A program made the translations under genes and the position numbers. The notes under the pieces are model-generated. The model made no database searches. It was given only the letters and a program-made list of their open reading frames with translations, and was not told the origin of the DNA. From assembly GCF_021172045.1 (NCBI RefSeq), contig NZ_CP087164.1:1426001-1490000 (forward strand): a stretch of DNA of 64,000 nucleotides. The letters run 5' to 3'. Positions 46,417 through 55,746 of this stretch are shown here, piece by piece (within the stretch, counting starts at the first letter, position 1; the number at the start of each line of letters is the position of its first letter). This DNA is from Capillimicrobium parvum. GTDB lineage: Bacteria > Actinomycetota > Thermoleophilia > Solirubrobacterales > Solirubrobacteraceae.

Positions 46417-47454
46417 ATGGCGGCCAGCAACGGACAACGGACCCTCACGATGGCGCAGGCGATCTCCGAGGCGATGGCATCGGAGATGGAGCGCGACGAG
46501 TCCGTCTTCGTGATGGGCGAGGACATCGGGAGCTACGGCGGAATCTTCGGTGCGACGGCGGGGTTACTCGACCGCTTCGGGCCGGAGCGAGTCATCGACA
46601 CGCCGATCTCCGAAGCGGGGTTCATCGGCACGGCGCTCGGCGCTGCGGCCGAGGGCATGCGCCCGATCGCCGAGCTCATGTTCGTCGACTTCTTCGGCGT
46701 GGCGATGGACCAGATCTACAACCACCTCGCCAAGAACACCTACATGTCGAACGGGAACGTGCGGCTGCCGGTCGTCATCCCGACCGCGATCGGCGGCGGC
46801 TACAGCGACGGTGCACAGCACTCCCAGTGCCTGTACGCCACGTTCGCCCACGTGCCGGGGCTGAAGGTGGTCGTGCCGTCGAACGCATATGACGCCAAGG
46901 GCTTGATGATCGAGGCGATCCGGGATGACAACCCGGTGCTCTACCTGTTCCACAAGGGCATCATGGGCCTGGCGTGGATGTCGTACTTCGAGGGCGCGAC
47001 CACGCAGGTGCCGGAGGAGAGCTACACGGTGCCGTTCGGTCAGGCGCGCGTCGTGCGGCCCGGGAGTGACGTCACCATCGTCACCCTGAGCCAGATGGTG
47101 CACAAGGCGCAGTTGGCCGCCGAGGATCTGGCCGGCCGGGGCGTGAGCGCGGAGATCCTGGATCTGCGGACGCTCGTTCCGCTCGACCGCGACGCCGTGC
47201 TGACGTCGGTCGCCAAGACGCGGCGGCTGCTCATCGCCGACGAGGACTACCTGAGCTTCGGCCTCAGCGGAGAGATCGCCGCGATCGTGGCCGAGCACCT
47301 CGACACCCTCCATATGGAGGCGCCGGTGCGGCGGCTCGCGGTGCCCGACGTCCCCATCCCCTACAGCCGGCCGCTCGAGCAGGCGGTCATCCCGCAGGTC
47401 ACCGACATCGTCGCGGCGGTCGAGGAGCTGGTGGGCTCCCGGGTGACGGCGTGA
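46417..47454 (+). CDS. 2-oxoacid dehydrogenase E1 component beta subunit
   Basis: A 345-residue E1 beta of the PdhB/AcoB type. TMAQAISEAMASEMERD, the catalytic-site GEDIGSYGGIFGAT, DTPISEAGFIGTALGAA and the YSDGAQHSQ region with conserved His are present. It forms the heterotetramer with the upstream alpha subunit. GGAAAGGAAA precedes the ATG. Its last codons overlap the lipoyl-protein gene by 4 bp. Confidence 0.92.
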   Translation: MAASNGQRTLTMAQAISEAMASEMERDESVFVMGEDIGSYGGIFGATAGLLDRFGPERVIDTPISEAGFIGTALGAAAEGMRPIAELMFVDFFGVAMDQIYNHLAKNTYMSNGNVRLPVVIPTAIGGGYSDGAQHSQCLYATFAHVPGLKVVVPSNAYDAKGLMIEAIRDDNPVLYLFHKGIMGLAWMSYFEGATTQVPEESYTVPFGQARVVRPGSDVTIVTLSQMVHKAQLAAEDLAGRGVSAEILDLRTLVPLDRDAVLTSVAKTRRLLIADEDYLSFGLSGEIAAIVAEHLDTLHMEAPVRRLAVPDVPIPYSRPLEQAVIPQVTDIVAAVEELVGSRVTA

Positions 47455-47714
47455 GCGCCGCCACCATCTCCGTCCGGGCCCCGGACGGCGCGTTCGACGA
47501 CACCGACGAGGGCACGGAGGGGCTTGTGGACGAGTGGCTCGTCGGCGAGGGCGACGAGGTCGCCGCCGACCAGGAGATCGCGTCGGTCATGGTGGTCAAG
47601 ACGAGCTTCGAGATCGTTGCTCCCGTCGCGGGGACGGTCGATCGGATCCTCGTCGCCAAGGGCGCGACGTTCGGGCCCGAGGACGATCTCGTGCACATCG
47701 CGCCGGCCGCATGA
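47451..47714 (+). CDS. Free-standing lipoyl-domain protein (split E2)
   Basis: An 87-residue single biotinyl/lipoyl domain: WLVGEGDEVAADQEIASV, then MVVKTSFEIVAPVAGTV with the probable lipoyl-lysine Lys50, and a closing DDLVHIAP. Normally this domain is fused to the E2 acyltransferase; here it is a separate gene overlapping E1 beta upstream and the E2 core downstream by 4 bp each. It would shuttle the acyl intermediate between E1 and E2. Confidence 0.85.
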   Translation: MSAATISVRAPDGAFDDTDEGTEGLVDEWLVGEGDEVAADQEIASVMVVKTSFEIVAPVAGTVDRILVAKGATFGPEDDLVHIAPAA

Positions 47715-48421
47715 CCGTCCAGCAGCCTCCGGGCCGAACGCCGGCGGGCGGCACGACCGTGCCGTTCGTCGGTCTGCGGGGCGCCATCGCGCGGGCGATG
47801 ACCGGCGCGTGGGAGGCGCCGCGAGTCGCCGTGGCCATCGACGTCCGGCTCGACGCCTGCGAAGCCGCCCGCCGCCGGCGCCAGGACGAGCTGGGGGAGA
47901 GCCCGCGCCTGTCGCCAACGCACTACATTCTGCGCGCTGTCGCCCTGGCGCTGCGCGACCATCCGCGACTCAACGGCGTGGTGGCCGAGAGCAGCGTCCG
48001 GCTGGCCGAGTCCATCGACATCGGTCTCGCCGTCAGCCTCGACGAGGGTTTGCTGGTCCCGGTGGTCCGCGAGGTCGATGCCAAGCCCGTCGAGACCATC
48101 GCGCGCGAGACCGCCGATCTCGCCGCCCGAGCTCGCGCCGGGCGGCTCGAGCCGTCGGCCCAGCGGGGCGCGACCTTCACGATCTCGACGCTGGGTGCGA
48201 CGGGCTCGGCGTGGTTCACGCCGATCCTCAACGCGCCGCAGGTCGCGATCCTCGGCGTCGGCGCGATCGAGCGCCGCCCGATCGTCGTCGAGGAGGGCAT
48301 CGTCGCCGCGACGATGACGACGCTGACGCTGGTGTTCGACCATCGCGCAACGGACGGCCACCCGGCGGCGACGTTCCTGGCGGCTGTCCGCGATCAGCTC
48401 GAGGATCCGCAGCGGCTCTGA
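47711..48421 (+). CDS. 2-oxoacid dehydrogenase acyltransferase catalytic core (split E2)
   Basis: A 236-residue E2 inner-core domain. The active-site motif is DHRATDGH with His211 and Asp215, and the trimer-core block FTISTLGATGSAWFTPILN is typical. There is no lipoyl domain and no recognisable peripheral-subunit-binding domain; only about 25 residues precede the core. It transfers an acyl group from the lipoyl protein to CoA. No E3 (lipoamide dehydrogenase) is in the window. Confidence 0.87.
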   Translation: MTVQQPPGRTPAGGTTVPFVGLRGAIARAMTGAWEAPRVAVAIDVRLDACEAARRRRQDELGESPRLSPTHYILRAVALALRDHPRLNGVVAESSVRLAESIDIGLAVSLDEGLLVPVVREVDAKPVETIARETADLAARARAGRLEPSAQRGATFTISTLGATGSAWFTPILNAPQVAILGVGAIERRPIVVEEGIVAATMTTLTLVFDHRATDGHPAATFLAAVRDQLEDPQRL

Positions 48422-48689
48422 TCGACGGCGTGCATCATCGCCACGCGGGTTCCACAATGGTCTGCCGTCGTACCCGCGACTGCCCGCCGCGCCCGCAATC
48501 ACGCCCCGGCGGACTTCTTGCTGCGTGATCGACCGGGTTCGCCCCCGCCGATCGTCGTCTACAAAGCCCACCCAAACGGCACGCGCCGCCGCCTTCCTGG
48601 CTGCCGAGACGGGTGGCCGCGGCCGCCGGTGCGTGACGAGCCGTGAAAGCTGGTAGACCCTCTCAGGCCCTGGACTCGAGGAGAGCGTG

Positions 48690-50243
48690 ATGCCCACGTA
48701 CGAAGAGGTCGTCGCCGCCCATCGGTGGGACGTGCCGGACCGCTACAACATCGCCGCCGACGTCTGCGACCGCCACCCGCGCGACAAGCTCGCGATGATC
48801 CACGAGGACGCGCGTGGCACCGTCACGGAGGTCAGTTGGGGCGAGTTGCAGGACCGCTCGATGCAGATCGCCAACCGGCTCGCCGCCAACGGTGTGCAGC
48901 GAGGAGACCGGGTCGCGGTCGTGCTGCCGGCCACGCCCGATGCCGCGGCAACGTTCCTGGCGGTCTACCGCAGCGGGGCGATCCTCTTGTCGATGTCGGT
49001 GCTCTACGGCGACGAGGGCATCCGGCACCGTCTGGAGGACTCCACGGCGAAGGTCCTGGTCACCGACGCGGCGAACCGCGAGCGCTTCGAGGCGCTCGGC
49101 GCGAACGTCGTCACGCTCGAGGGCGTCGAGGACGAGCCCACGGCGTTCGAGAGCGTGGACACGAGCGCTGACGATCCGGCGCAGCTCTACTACACGTCGG
49201 GCACGACCGGGCTGGCCAAGGGGATCCTGCACGCGCACCGTTATCTGCTCGCGCACGAGGAGTTCACATACTGCCACGAGGTGCGGGACGGCGTGCGCTT
49301 CCACGGCATGGGGGAGTGGGCGTGGGCGGCCGGGATCTCGCCGCTGCTCGGCCCGTGGCGGCTCGGCGCGGTCCAGTGCGTACTCCAGCGCGAGGGCGGC
49401 TTCGATCCCGCGCGCCAGCTCGACTTCCTCAGCCGCCACGAGGTCACGCACGTCTTCGCGACCCCCACCGCGATCCGCTCGATGATGTCCATCACGGACG
49501 CGCGCACGCGCTTCCCGCAGCGCTTCCACAACGTGTGCAGCGCCGGCGAGCCCCTCAACCCCGAGGCGATCCGGTGGTTCCGCGACCAGTACGACGTGAC
49601 GGTGCTCGACTACTACGGCCTGAGCGAGTCCTATCCGCTCGTGGCCAACTTCCCGTGGATGGAGGTCCGGGAAGGCTCGATGGGCCGGCCGATGCCCGGC
49701 TGGGACGTCGCGATCCTCGACGAGGACGAGAAGCCCGTGCCGCAGGGCAAGCGCGGTGAGATCTGCCTGCGCGCGCGCTCCAACCCGCATTGGCCGCTGG
49801 GCTACTGGAACAAGCCCGAGGCCACGGAGGAGACCTTCGGCGGCGAGTGGTTCCACACGAAGGACGCCGCGATGGCCGACGCGGACGGCTACGTCTGGTA
49901 CGCCGGGCGGGCGGACGACGTGATCATCTCGGCCGGGTACCGGATCGGCCCGTTCGAGGTCGAGTCGGCGTGCCTCGAGCATCCCGCGGTGGCCGAGGCG
50001 GCGGCGGTCGCGGCGCCCGACGAGCGGCGGGGGACCGTCGTCAAGGCGTTCATCATCCTGGCGTCCGGCTACGAGCCGTCCGACGAGCTCGGGCGCGAGA
50101 TCGGCACGTTCGTGCGCGACCGCCACTCCGCCTACGCCTACCCGCGCCAGGTCGAGTTCGTCGATGACCTCCCGAAGACCCTCACCGGCAAGATCCGCCG
50201 CATCGAGCTGCGCGAGCGCGAGCAGGCGCGAACGGCGGGCTGA
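48690..50243 (+). CDS. AMP-forming acyl-CoA synthetase
   Basis: A 517-residue ANL-superfamily ligase activating a carboxylic acid through an acyl-AMP. The ATP motif is YYTSGTTGLAKG, the aromatic/ATP segment is YYGLSESYPL, the hinge is YAGRADDVIISAGYRIGP, and the catalytic Lys is in LTGKIRRIEL. It most resembles medium-chain or benzoate-type (MACS) synthetases. ATG 48690 has GAGGAGAG 4-5 nt upstream. It follows the split E2 after a 268-bp gap that holds no gene I can see, so it may be transcribed separately. Confidence 0.88.
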   Translation: MPTYEEVVAAHRWDVPDRYNIAADVCDRHPRDKLAMIHEDARGTVTEVSWGELQDRSMQIANRLAANGVQRGDRVAVVLPATPDAAATFLAVYRSGAILLSMSVLYGDEGIRHRLEDSTAKVLVTDAANRERFEALGANVVTLEGVEDEPTAFESVDTSADDPAQLYYTSGTTGLAKGILHAHRYLLAHEEFTYCHEVRDGVRFHGMGEWAWAAGISPLLGPWRLGAVQCVLQREGGFDPARQLDFLSRHEVTHVFATPTAIRSMMSITDARTRFPQRFHNVCSAGEPLNPEAIRWFRDQYDVTVLDYYGLSESYPLVANFPWMEVREGSMGRPMPGWDVAILDEDEKPVPQGKRGEICLRARSNPHWPLGYWNKPEATEETFGGEWFHTKDAAMADADGYVWYAGRADDVIISAGYRIGPFEVESACLEHPAVAEAAAVAAPDERRGTVVKAFIILASGYEPSDELGREIGTFVRDRHSAYAYPRQVEFVDDLPKTLTGKIRRIELREREQARTAG

Positions 50244-50289
50244 CCCACCGCGGAGGGGCGCCGCGCCCCCACCGTACGCTGTGCCGGCG

Positions 50290-52959
50290 ATGCCCCTCGT
50301 CCGCGACGTCATCCTGCGCGACGGCAGCGTCCTGCGGCTCCGAGAGCCCACGCCGGACGACGAGGCGGCGATCAAGGACTTCTTCGACCGGCTCGATCCC
50401 GAGAGCCGGTATCTGCGCTTCCACGGCCACATCCGCTCGGACCGCGTCGCCGCCCACTACGCGGCCGCCGACGGCGAGAACCGCGTCGCGCTCCTCGCCC
50501 ACCGCGAGGGCGAGATCGTCGCGGTCGCCGGCTACGAGCGCCTGCGCGAGCTGGGCGCGGCGGAGGTCGCGTTCGCGGTGCTCGCCTCCGAGCAGGGCCG
50601 CGGCCTCGGCACGCGGATGCTCGAGCAGCTCGCGGCGGTCGCCTCCGAGCACGGCATCGACCGCTTCGACGCGTCCGTGATGATCGAGAACCGGCGGATG
50701 CTGGGGGTGTTCTCGAGCGCCGGCTTCGCGGTCAAGCGCGAGTCCAGCCACGGTGTCGTGGAGCTGGCGCTGGACATCCGCCCGAGCGAGACGCTCGCCG
50801 AGCGCATCGCCGAGCGCGACCACCAGGCGACCGTCGCGTCGCTGCGCCCGCTGCTCGCGCCGTCCTCGCTGGCGGTCGTCGGCGCATCCAACCAGCCCGG
50901 CAGCGTCGGCGCCCGGCTGTTCGCCAACGTCCTCGCCGCGCGGTTCAGCGGCATCGCGACGCCGGTCAACCGGGCGGCGCCCGTGGTCCAGTCCGTGCGC
51001 GCCCACGCGCGCGTGTCCGAACTGCCCGAGCCGCCCGAGCTGGCGATCCTCGCCGTCCCCGCGTCCGAGGTCCTCGACGTCGCCCGCGACGCCACGGGCG
51101 CCGGGGTCCGGGCGCTGATCGTCGTCTCGGCTGGCTTCGCCGAACGCGACGACGAGGGCCGCCGGCGTCAGGAGGAGCTCGTCGACCTCTGCCGCGACCA
51201 CGGTGTCCGGCTCATCGGCCCCAACAGCCTCGGCCTCATCAACACGGACCCCGCCGTCACGCTCAACGCGGCGATGAGCCAGGTGGAGCCGCCGGCCGGG
51301 CGGCTGGCGATCTCGTCGCAGTCCGGGGCCCTTGGCATCGGGCTGCTCGGACAGGCCGTGGGTCGCGGGCTCGGCGTGGCCAGCTTCGTCACGCTCGGCA
51401 ACCGCGCCGACGTCTCCACGAACGACCTGCTCGAGTGGTGGGAGGACGACGAGCGCGTGGCCGTGATCGCGCTCTACATGGAGAGCTTCGGCAACCCGCG
51501 GCGCTTCTCGGTGCTCGCCCGCCGGGTGTCGCGGCGCAAGCCGATCGTCGCGGTCAAGGGCCACCGCGACGTCGCGATCGGCGACGGCGAGGGGTCCCAG
51601 ACCGGCCGCGCGCTGCGCGGCGAGGCGGTCTTCGACGCGCTGTTCCGCCAGGCCGGGGTGCTGCGGGTGGAGGGCGCCCAGGCGCTGTTCGACACCGCCG
51701 CGCTGCTCGAGCGCCAGCCGCTGCCCGGCGGGCGCAGCGTCGCGGTCGTGACGAACTCCGGCGGTCTCGGCACGCTGGCCGCGGACGCGTGCCTGTCGCG
51801 GGGCCTGAGCATCGCGCGGTTGTCGTCGGTGACCCAGGAGGCGCTCGCCGTCGCGGTCCCGGACGCCGACCGTACGACGAACCCCGTCGATCTCGGCATC
51901 TCCGCCACGCCCGAGCACCTGCGCGTCGCGGTCGACACCGTGCTCGGCGACGAAGGCGTCGACGCGGCGATCGTGCTGACCGTCGACCTCGCCGGCGTCG
52001 CGCCGGACGCCATGCTCGCCGCGCTCGAGCCCGCCGGCGACGCGCCGCGCGCCAAGCCGGTCGCCGCCTCGTGCGTGCGCGCCGACGGCCGCATGGCGCC
52101 GGCCCCGGGCAGCGTCCCGAACTTCCGCTTCCCCGAGGCATGCGCGGCGGTGCTCGCGCTCGCCGCCGAGCGCCGGGAGTGGCTCTCGCGCCCCCTGGGC
52201 CAGGGCCCCGCGTTCGACGACGCCGACGGCGAGGCGGCGCGCGCGCAGGTCGTCGCGGCGCTCGGCGACGGCGACGAGACCCGCTGGCTCGACGATGCCG
52301 ACGTCGCCGCCCTGCTCGAGCGCCACGGCATCCCGCTGCTGCACGGCACGCGTTGCGCGACGCCCGGCGAAGCGGTCCGCGCCGCGCAGGCGATCGGCGG
52401 CCCCGTCGCGCTGAAGGCGGCGTTCTCGAAGCCCGTGGACGCCACCGAGATCGACGCCGTCCTGCTCGGCCTGGAGGGGGAGACCGCGCTGCGGGCGGGC
52501 TGGGACGCGTTGGTCGAGCGCGTCGGGCGCGCCGGCCGCGACTGGCACGGCGCGATCGTCCAGCCCCTGGCCGAGGGCGGCGTCGACGTGCTCGTCGGGG
52601 CGCTGAACCACGAGGCGCTCGGCGTCGTGGCCGGCGTCGGCGCGGGCGGCCGGCAGGCCGGCCTGTACGGCGACGTCGCGTTTCGCCTGGCCCCGGCGAC
52701 CGACGTCGACGCGGTCGAGCTGCTCGCCGCCGCGCCGGTCGTCGATCGCTGGCTGCAGGGCGGCGCCGCCGGGCCCGAGCCCGACCGCGACGCGCTCGCC
52801 GACTGCGTCCTGCGCCTCGCCCGGCTCTTCGAGGACGTCCCCGAGCTCGTGGAGGGCGACCTCAACCCGGTACGGCTGCACCCTGGCGGCCTGACCGTGC
52901 TCGACGCCCGCCTGCGAGCCGGCCGGCGCAGCGCGCCCGAGCGCATCCGCACCTGGTGA
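50290..52959 (+). CDS. GNAT acetyltransferase / acyl-CoA ligase fusion (Pat-like)
   Basis: An 889-residue fusion. Residues about 1-165 are a GNAT domain (FAVLASEQGRGLGTRML, acetyl-CoA loop). Then come a CoA-binding domain (about 190-315, VVGASNQPGSVG), a succinyl-CoA-synthetase-like flavodoxin domain (about 320-620) and a C-terminal ATP-grasp part (about 650-889). In active ADP-forming ligases a phosphorylated His sits in a SHTG motif; here it is GSQTG (Gln437). That points to a regulatory protein-lysine acetyltransferase like Pat. A TACGCT -10 lies 9 nt before ATG 50290; it follows an acyl-CoA synthetase, a typical Pat target. Confidence 0.85.
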   Translation: MPLVRDVILRDGSVLRLREPTPDDEAAIKDFFDRLDPESRYLRFHGHIRSDRVAAHYAAADGENRVALLAHREGEIVAVAGYERLRELGAAEVAFAVLASEQGRGLGTRMLEQLAAVASEHGIDRFDASVMIENRRMLGVFSSAGFAVKRESSHGVVELALDIRPSETLAERIAERDHQATVASLRPLLAPSSLAVVGASNQPGSVGARLFANVLAARFSGIATPVNRAAPVVQSVRAHARVSELPEPPELAILAVPASEVLDVARDATGAGVRALIVVSAGFAERDDEGRRRQEELVDLCRDHGVRLIGPNSLGLINTDPAVTLNAAMSQVEPPAGRLAISSQSGALGIGLLGQAVGRGLGVASFVTLGNRADVSTNDLLEWWEDDERVAVIALYMESFGNPRRFSVLARRVSRRKPIVAVKGHRDVAIGDGEGSQTGRALRGEAVFDALFRQAGVLRVEGAQALFDTAALLERQPLPGGRSVAVVTNSGGLGTLAADACLSRGLSIARLSSVTQEALAVAVPDADRTTNPVDLGISATPEHLRVAVDTVLGDEGVDAAIVLTVDLAGVAPDAMLAALEPAGDAPRAKPVAASCVRADGRMAPAPGSVPNFRFPEACAAVLALAAERREWLSRPLGQGPAFDDADGEAARAQVVAALGDGDETRWLDDADVAALLERHGIPLLHGTRCATPGEAVRAAQAIGGPVALKAAFSKPVDATEIDAVLLGLEGETALRAGWDALVERVGRAGRDWHGAIVQPLAEGGVDVLVGALNHEALGVVAGVGAGGRQAGLYGDVAFRLAPATDVDAVELLAAAPVVDRWLQGGAAGPEPDRDALADCVLRLARLFEDVPELVEGDLNPVRLHPGGLTVLDARLRAGRRSAPERIRTW

Positions 52960-53008
52960 CCGTCCGCACCGCCTCCGGCGCGCCGCCCGGCTCACTACGA
53001 TGAGCCGG

Positions 53009-54157
53009 ATGGACGAGCGCCTCCTGGCCGAGCGCCTCATCACGTACGACACCGCGTCCAAGGATGGGCTCCGCGCCGCCGCCGGGTTCGTCAAGGGCTG
53101 GCTCGAGGCGCGCGACATCCGCGTCGTCGACGGCGTGCATCAGGGCCTGCCGGTCATCATGGCCGAGGTCGGGCCGACGGGCCCCGGCGTCCCGCGCGTG
53201 ATCTTCCACGGCCACGTCGACGTCGTCCCCGCCCACCCCGGCCAGTTCGAGCCGCGCGTCGAGGGCGACCGCCTGTACGGCCGCGGCGCCTACGACATGA
53301 AGGGCGCGCTCGCCACGATGATGCTCGCGTTGCGCGACGTCGGCGGCCAGGGTGCGGTCAACGTGCGCTTCGTCTGCGTCCCCGACGAGGAGTCCGACGA
53401 CGTCGACTCGCGCTCGATCGACGCGCTCGTCGCCGGGCCGCTCGGCGACGCCGACTTCGCGGTGACCGGCGAGCCCACGGATCTGCACATCGGCGTGCAG
53501 GCGAAGGGGGTCCTGGCCGTCCGCGTCGAAGTCCACGGCAGAGCGGCGCACGGATCGACGCCCTGGCTCGGCGACAACGCGATCCTCAAGGCGCACGACG
53601 TGTTCCGCCGCATCGAGACGCTGCCCTTCAGCCGGATGAGCTCCGACCTCTTCGACCGCCCCTCCATCAACCTCTCCCGGATCGCCGGCGGCGACGCCTT
53701 CAACAAGGTCCCGGACAGCTGCTGGGTCGACGTGGACATCCGGTACCTGCCCAACCAGGATCCGGGCGAGATCCTGGCCCAGATCCGCTCGATCGCCGAC
53801 CTCGAGATCGTGCGCTGCTTCAACCGGGTGCCGGCGATCGTCTCCCGCAGCAACCCGTACGTGCTGGCGTTGCGCGCCGCCGTCGGGCGGGCGGTCGAGG
53901 GCGACGCGCTGTCCGTCGGCCGCGACGGCGCGTCGGACGCGGTGAGCTTCCTCGAGCACGGGATCCCCGCAGTCGAGTTCGGCCCGGTCGGCGGCGGCCA
54001 CCACGGGCCGGAGGAGTGGGTGTCGCTGTCGTCGCTGCAGCGCTACCGCGCAGCGCTCGGCACGCTCGTCGACGAGCTGCCGGCGGCGCTGCGCGAGGCC
54101 GCGCAGCCGCAGCCGCTGCGGGTCGTCTCCTACGACGGCGGCCGGGTGGCCCGGTGA
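53009..54157 (+). CDS. M20-family zinc hydrolase (ArgE/DapE/carboxypeptidase group)
   Basis: A 382-residue metallohydrolase. Metal and catalytic motifs are FHGHVDVVP, GRGAYDMKG, VPDEESDD and a final HGIPAVEFGPVGGGHHGPEE. The lid domain (about 170-290) is present. It probably removes an acyl or peptide group from an amino-acid-like substrate; the exact one is unknown. ATG 53009 is exactly 7 nt after TACGAT (52996-53001), favouring it over ATG 53000. It overlaps the LCP gene by 4 bp. Confidence 0.85.
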   Translation: MDERLLAERLITYDTASKDGLRAAAGFVKGWLEARDIRVVDGVHQGLPVIMAEVGPTGPGVPRVIFHGHVDVVPAHPGQFEPRVEGDRLYGRGAYDMKGALATMMLALRDVGGQGAVNVRFVCVPDEESDDVDSRSIDALVAGPLGDADFAVTGEPTDLHIGVQAKGVLAVRVEVHGRAAHGSTPWLGDNAILKAHDVFRRIETLPFSRMSSDLFDRPSINLSRIAGGDAFNKVPDSCWVDVDIRYLPNQDPGEILAQIRSIADLEIVRCFNRVPAIVSRSNPYVLALRAAVGRAVEGDALSVGRDGASDAVSFLEHGIPAVEFGPVGGGHHGPEEWVSLSSLQRYRAALGTLVDELPAALREAAQPQPLRVVSYDGGRVAR

Positions 54158-55692
54158 GCACGTGGGAGGACTCGGAGCGCCCGCCGCGCCCCGGGCGCCG
54201 GCTGGTCCTGCGCATCCTGCTCGCGGGCGTCGTGATCGTCCTCGCGGCGGCCGGCGCCACCGCGACCGCCGCGCTCCTGCAGGTCAAGGACATCGCCGAC
54301 ACGTTCCAGAACTTCAGCGCGCCGCTGCCCAAGGGCACGACCGACGTGCTCGCCGACGTGGACGCCGGCAAGCCGCAGACCATCCTCGTGCTCGGCTCCG
54401 ACCGCCGCTACATCGACATCAAGCAGAAGAACCCGGCGCGGTCGGACACGATCATCCTGCTGCGCCTCGACCCCGGCCGCGGCGCCACCGCGGTCATGTC
54501 GATCCCCCGTGACCTGAAGGTCGACATCGACACCAAGCGCGGGATCGTCACCGACAAGATCAACGCGGCGTACGCGCTCGGCGGACCGGGCCTGACCGTC
54601 AAGACGGTCAGCAAGCTGCTCGACATCCCGATCAACCACGTCGTGAACATCAACTTCGGCGGGTTCCGCGACGCGGTCAACCGCCTCGGCTGCGTCTACG
54701 TCGACGCCGACCGGCGCTACTACAACGACAACAACCCGCCGAACGGCAGCCCGTACGACTACGCGACGATCAACGTCAAGCCGGGCTACCAGAAGATGTG
54801 CGGCCAGCGCGCGCTCGACTACGTCCGCTACCGCCACTTCGACACGGACCTCGTACGCGCAGCGCGCCAGCAGGACTTCCTGCGCCAGGCCAAGGAGCAG
54901 GTCGGCGTCTCCAAGCTGTTCAACGACCGCAAGGAGCTCCTGAAGATCTTCGCGAAGAACACGCAGACGGACATCCGCGGGACGGAGTCGATCCTGCAGC
55001 TGCTCAAGCTCAGCGTCGAGTCGGCGAAGAACCCGGTCCAGGAGGTGCACTTCCGCTCCGAGATCGGCGAGGAGTACGTGACCGCGACGCCCGAGGACAT
55101 CCAGGAGACCGTCCACGAGTTCATGGTCGCCAAGGCGTCCAAGGGGGCGCGCGGGACGCCGAAGCCGCGCCGCGGCGACAGCCAGCGCCGGCGCAGCACG
55201 AGCAAGCGCTCGAGCGCGACGTATCCCGGCACCTTCGAGAACCCGACGCCGGCCGAGGACCAGGGCATCCAGGTTGCCGTCGCGCTCAGCAAGCGCCCGC
55301 GAGGCGGCGCGCTGCCGGTCTACTACCCGAAGCTCGCGGCGGTCGGCTCGACCTACACGAGCGACCAGTCCAGCCCGCGCGCCTACGTCATCCGCGACCG
55401 CAACGACCACAAGTACAAGGCGTATCGCCTCGTCGTGCGGGCCCCCGGCCTCGGCCAGTACTACGGCATCCAGGGCACGACCTGGAAGGCCGCGCCGATC
55501 CTCGACAACCCGAGCGAGCAGCAGCGGATCCATGGCCGGACCTACGAGCTCTTCTACGACGGCGACCGGCTGCGCCTGGTGGCGTGGCGGACGCGCGGCG
55601 CGGTGTACTGGGTGTCGAACACGCTGCTGCAGACGCTGACGAACAAGCAGATGATCGGCATCGCCCAGTCGCTGCGGCGCGTGGGCACCTGA
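54154..55692 (+). CDS. LytR-CpsA-Psr family wall-polymer ligase
   Basis: A 512-residue membrane-anchored LCP protein that likely transfers polymers from lipid carriers to peptidoglycan. One membrane helix (about residues 16-38) is followed by the LCP domain (about 75-270) with ARSDTIILLRLDP, SIPRDLKVDI, the KINAAYALGG helix and YVRYRHFDTD. A basic linker (PKPRRGDSQRRRSTSKRS) leads to a C-terminal domain (about 350-505) of unknown function. It fits with the wall-sugar genes that follow. Confidence 0.88.
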   Translation: MSTWEDSERPPRPGRRLVLRILLAGVVIVLAAAGATATAALLQVKDIADTFQNFSAPLPKGTTDVLADVDAGKPQTILVLGSDRRYIDIKQKNPARSDTIILLRLDPGRGATAVMSIPRDLKVDIDTKRGIVTDKINAAYALGGPGLTVKTVSKLLDIPINHVVNINFGGFRDAVNRLGCVYVDADRRYYNDNNPPNGSPYDYATINVKPGYQKMCGQRALDYVRYRHFDTDLVRAARQQDFLRQAKEQVGVSKLFNDRKELLKIFAKNTQTDIRGTESILQLLKLSVESAKNPVQEVHFRSEIGEEYVTATPEDIQETVHEFMVAKASKGARGTPKPRRGDSQRRRSTSKRSSATYPGTFENPTPAEDQGIQVAVALSKRPRGGALPVYYPKLAAVGSTYTSDQSSPRAYVIRDRNDHKYKAYRLVVRAPGLGQYYGIQGTTWKAAPILDNPSEQQRIHGRTYELFYDGDRLRLVAWRTRGAVYWVSNTLLQTLTNKQMIGIAQSLRRVGT

Positions 55693-55746
55693 CTCTGGGC
55701 GCGGGCACGCGAAGTGGCCGTCCCAGCCGGTAGCCTCCCGCGCCGC

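Noticed and set aside
50182-53118. A 978-residue open frame on the minus strand
   Set aside because: It mirrors the GNAT/CoA-ligase and M20 genes, is dominated by Arg, Gly, Ala and Val with no domain, and reflects the scarcity of stop codons in GC-rich antisense frames.
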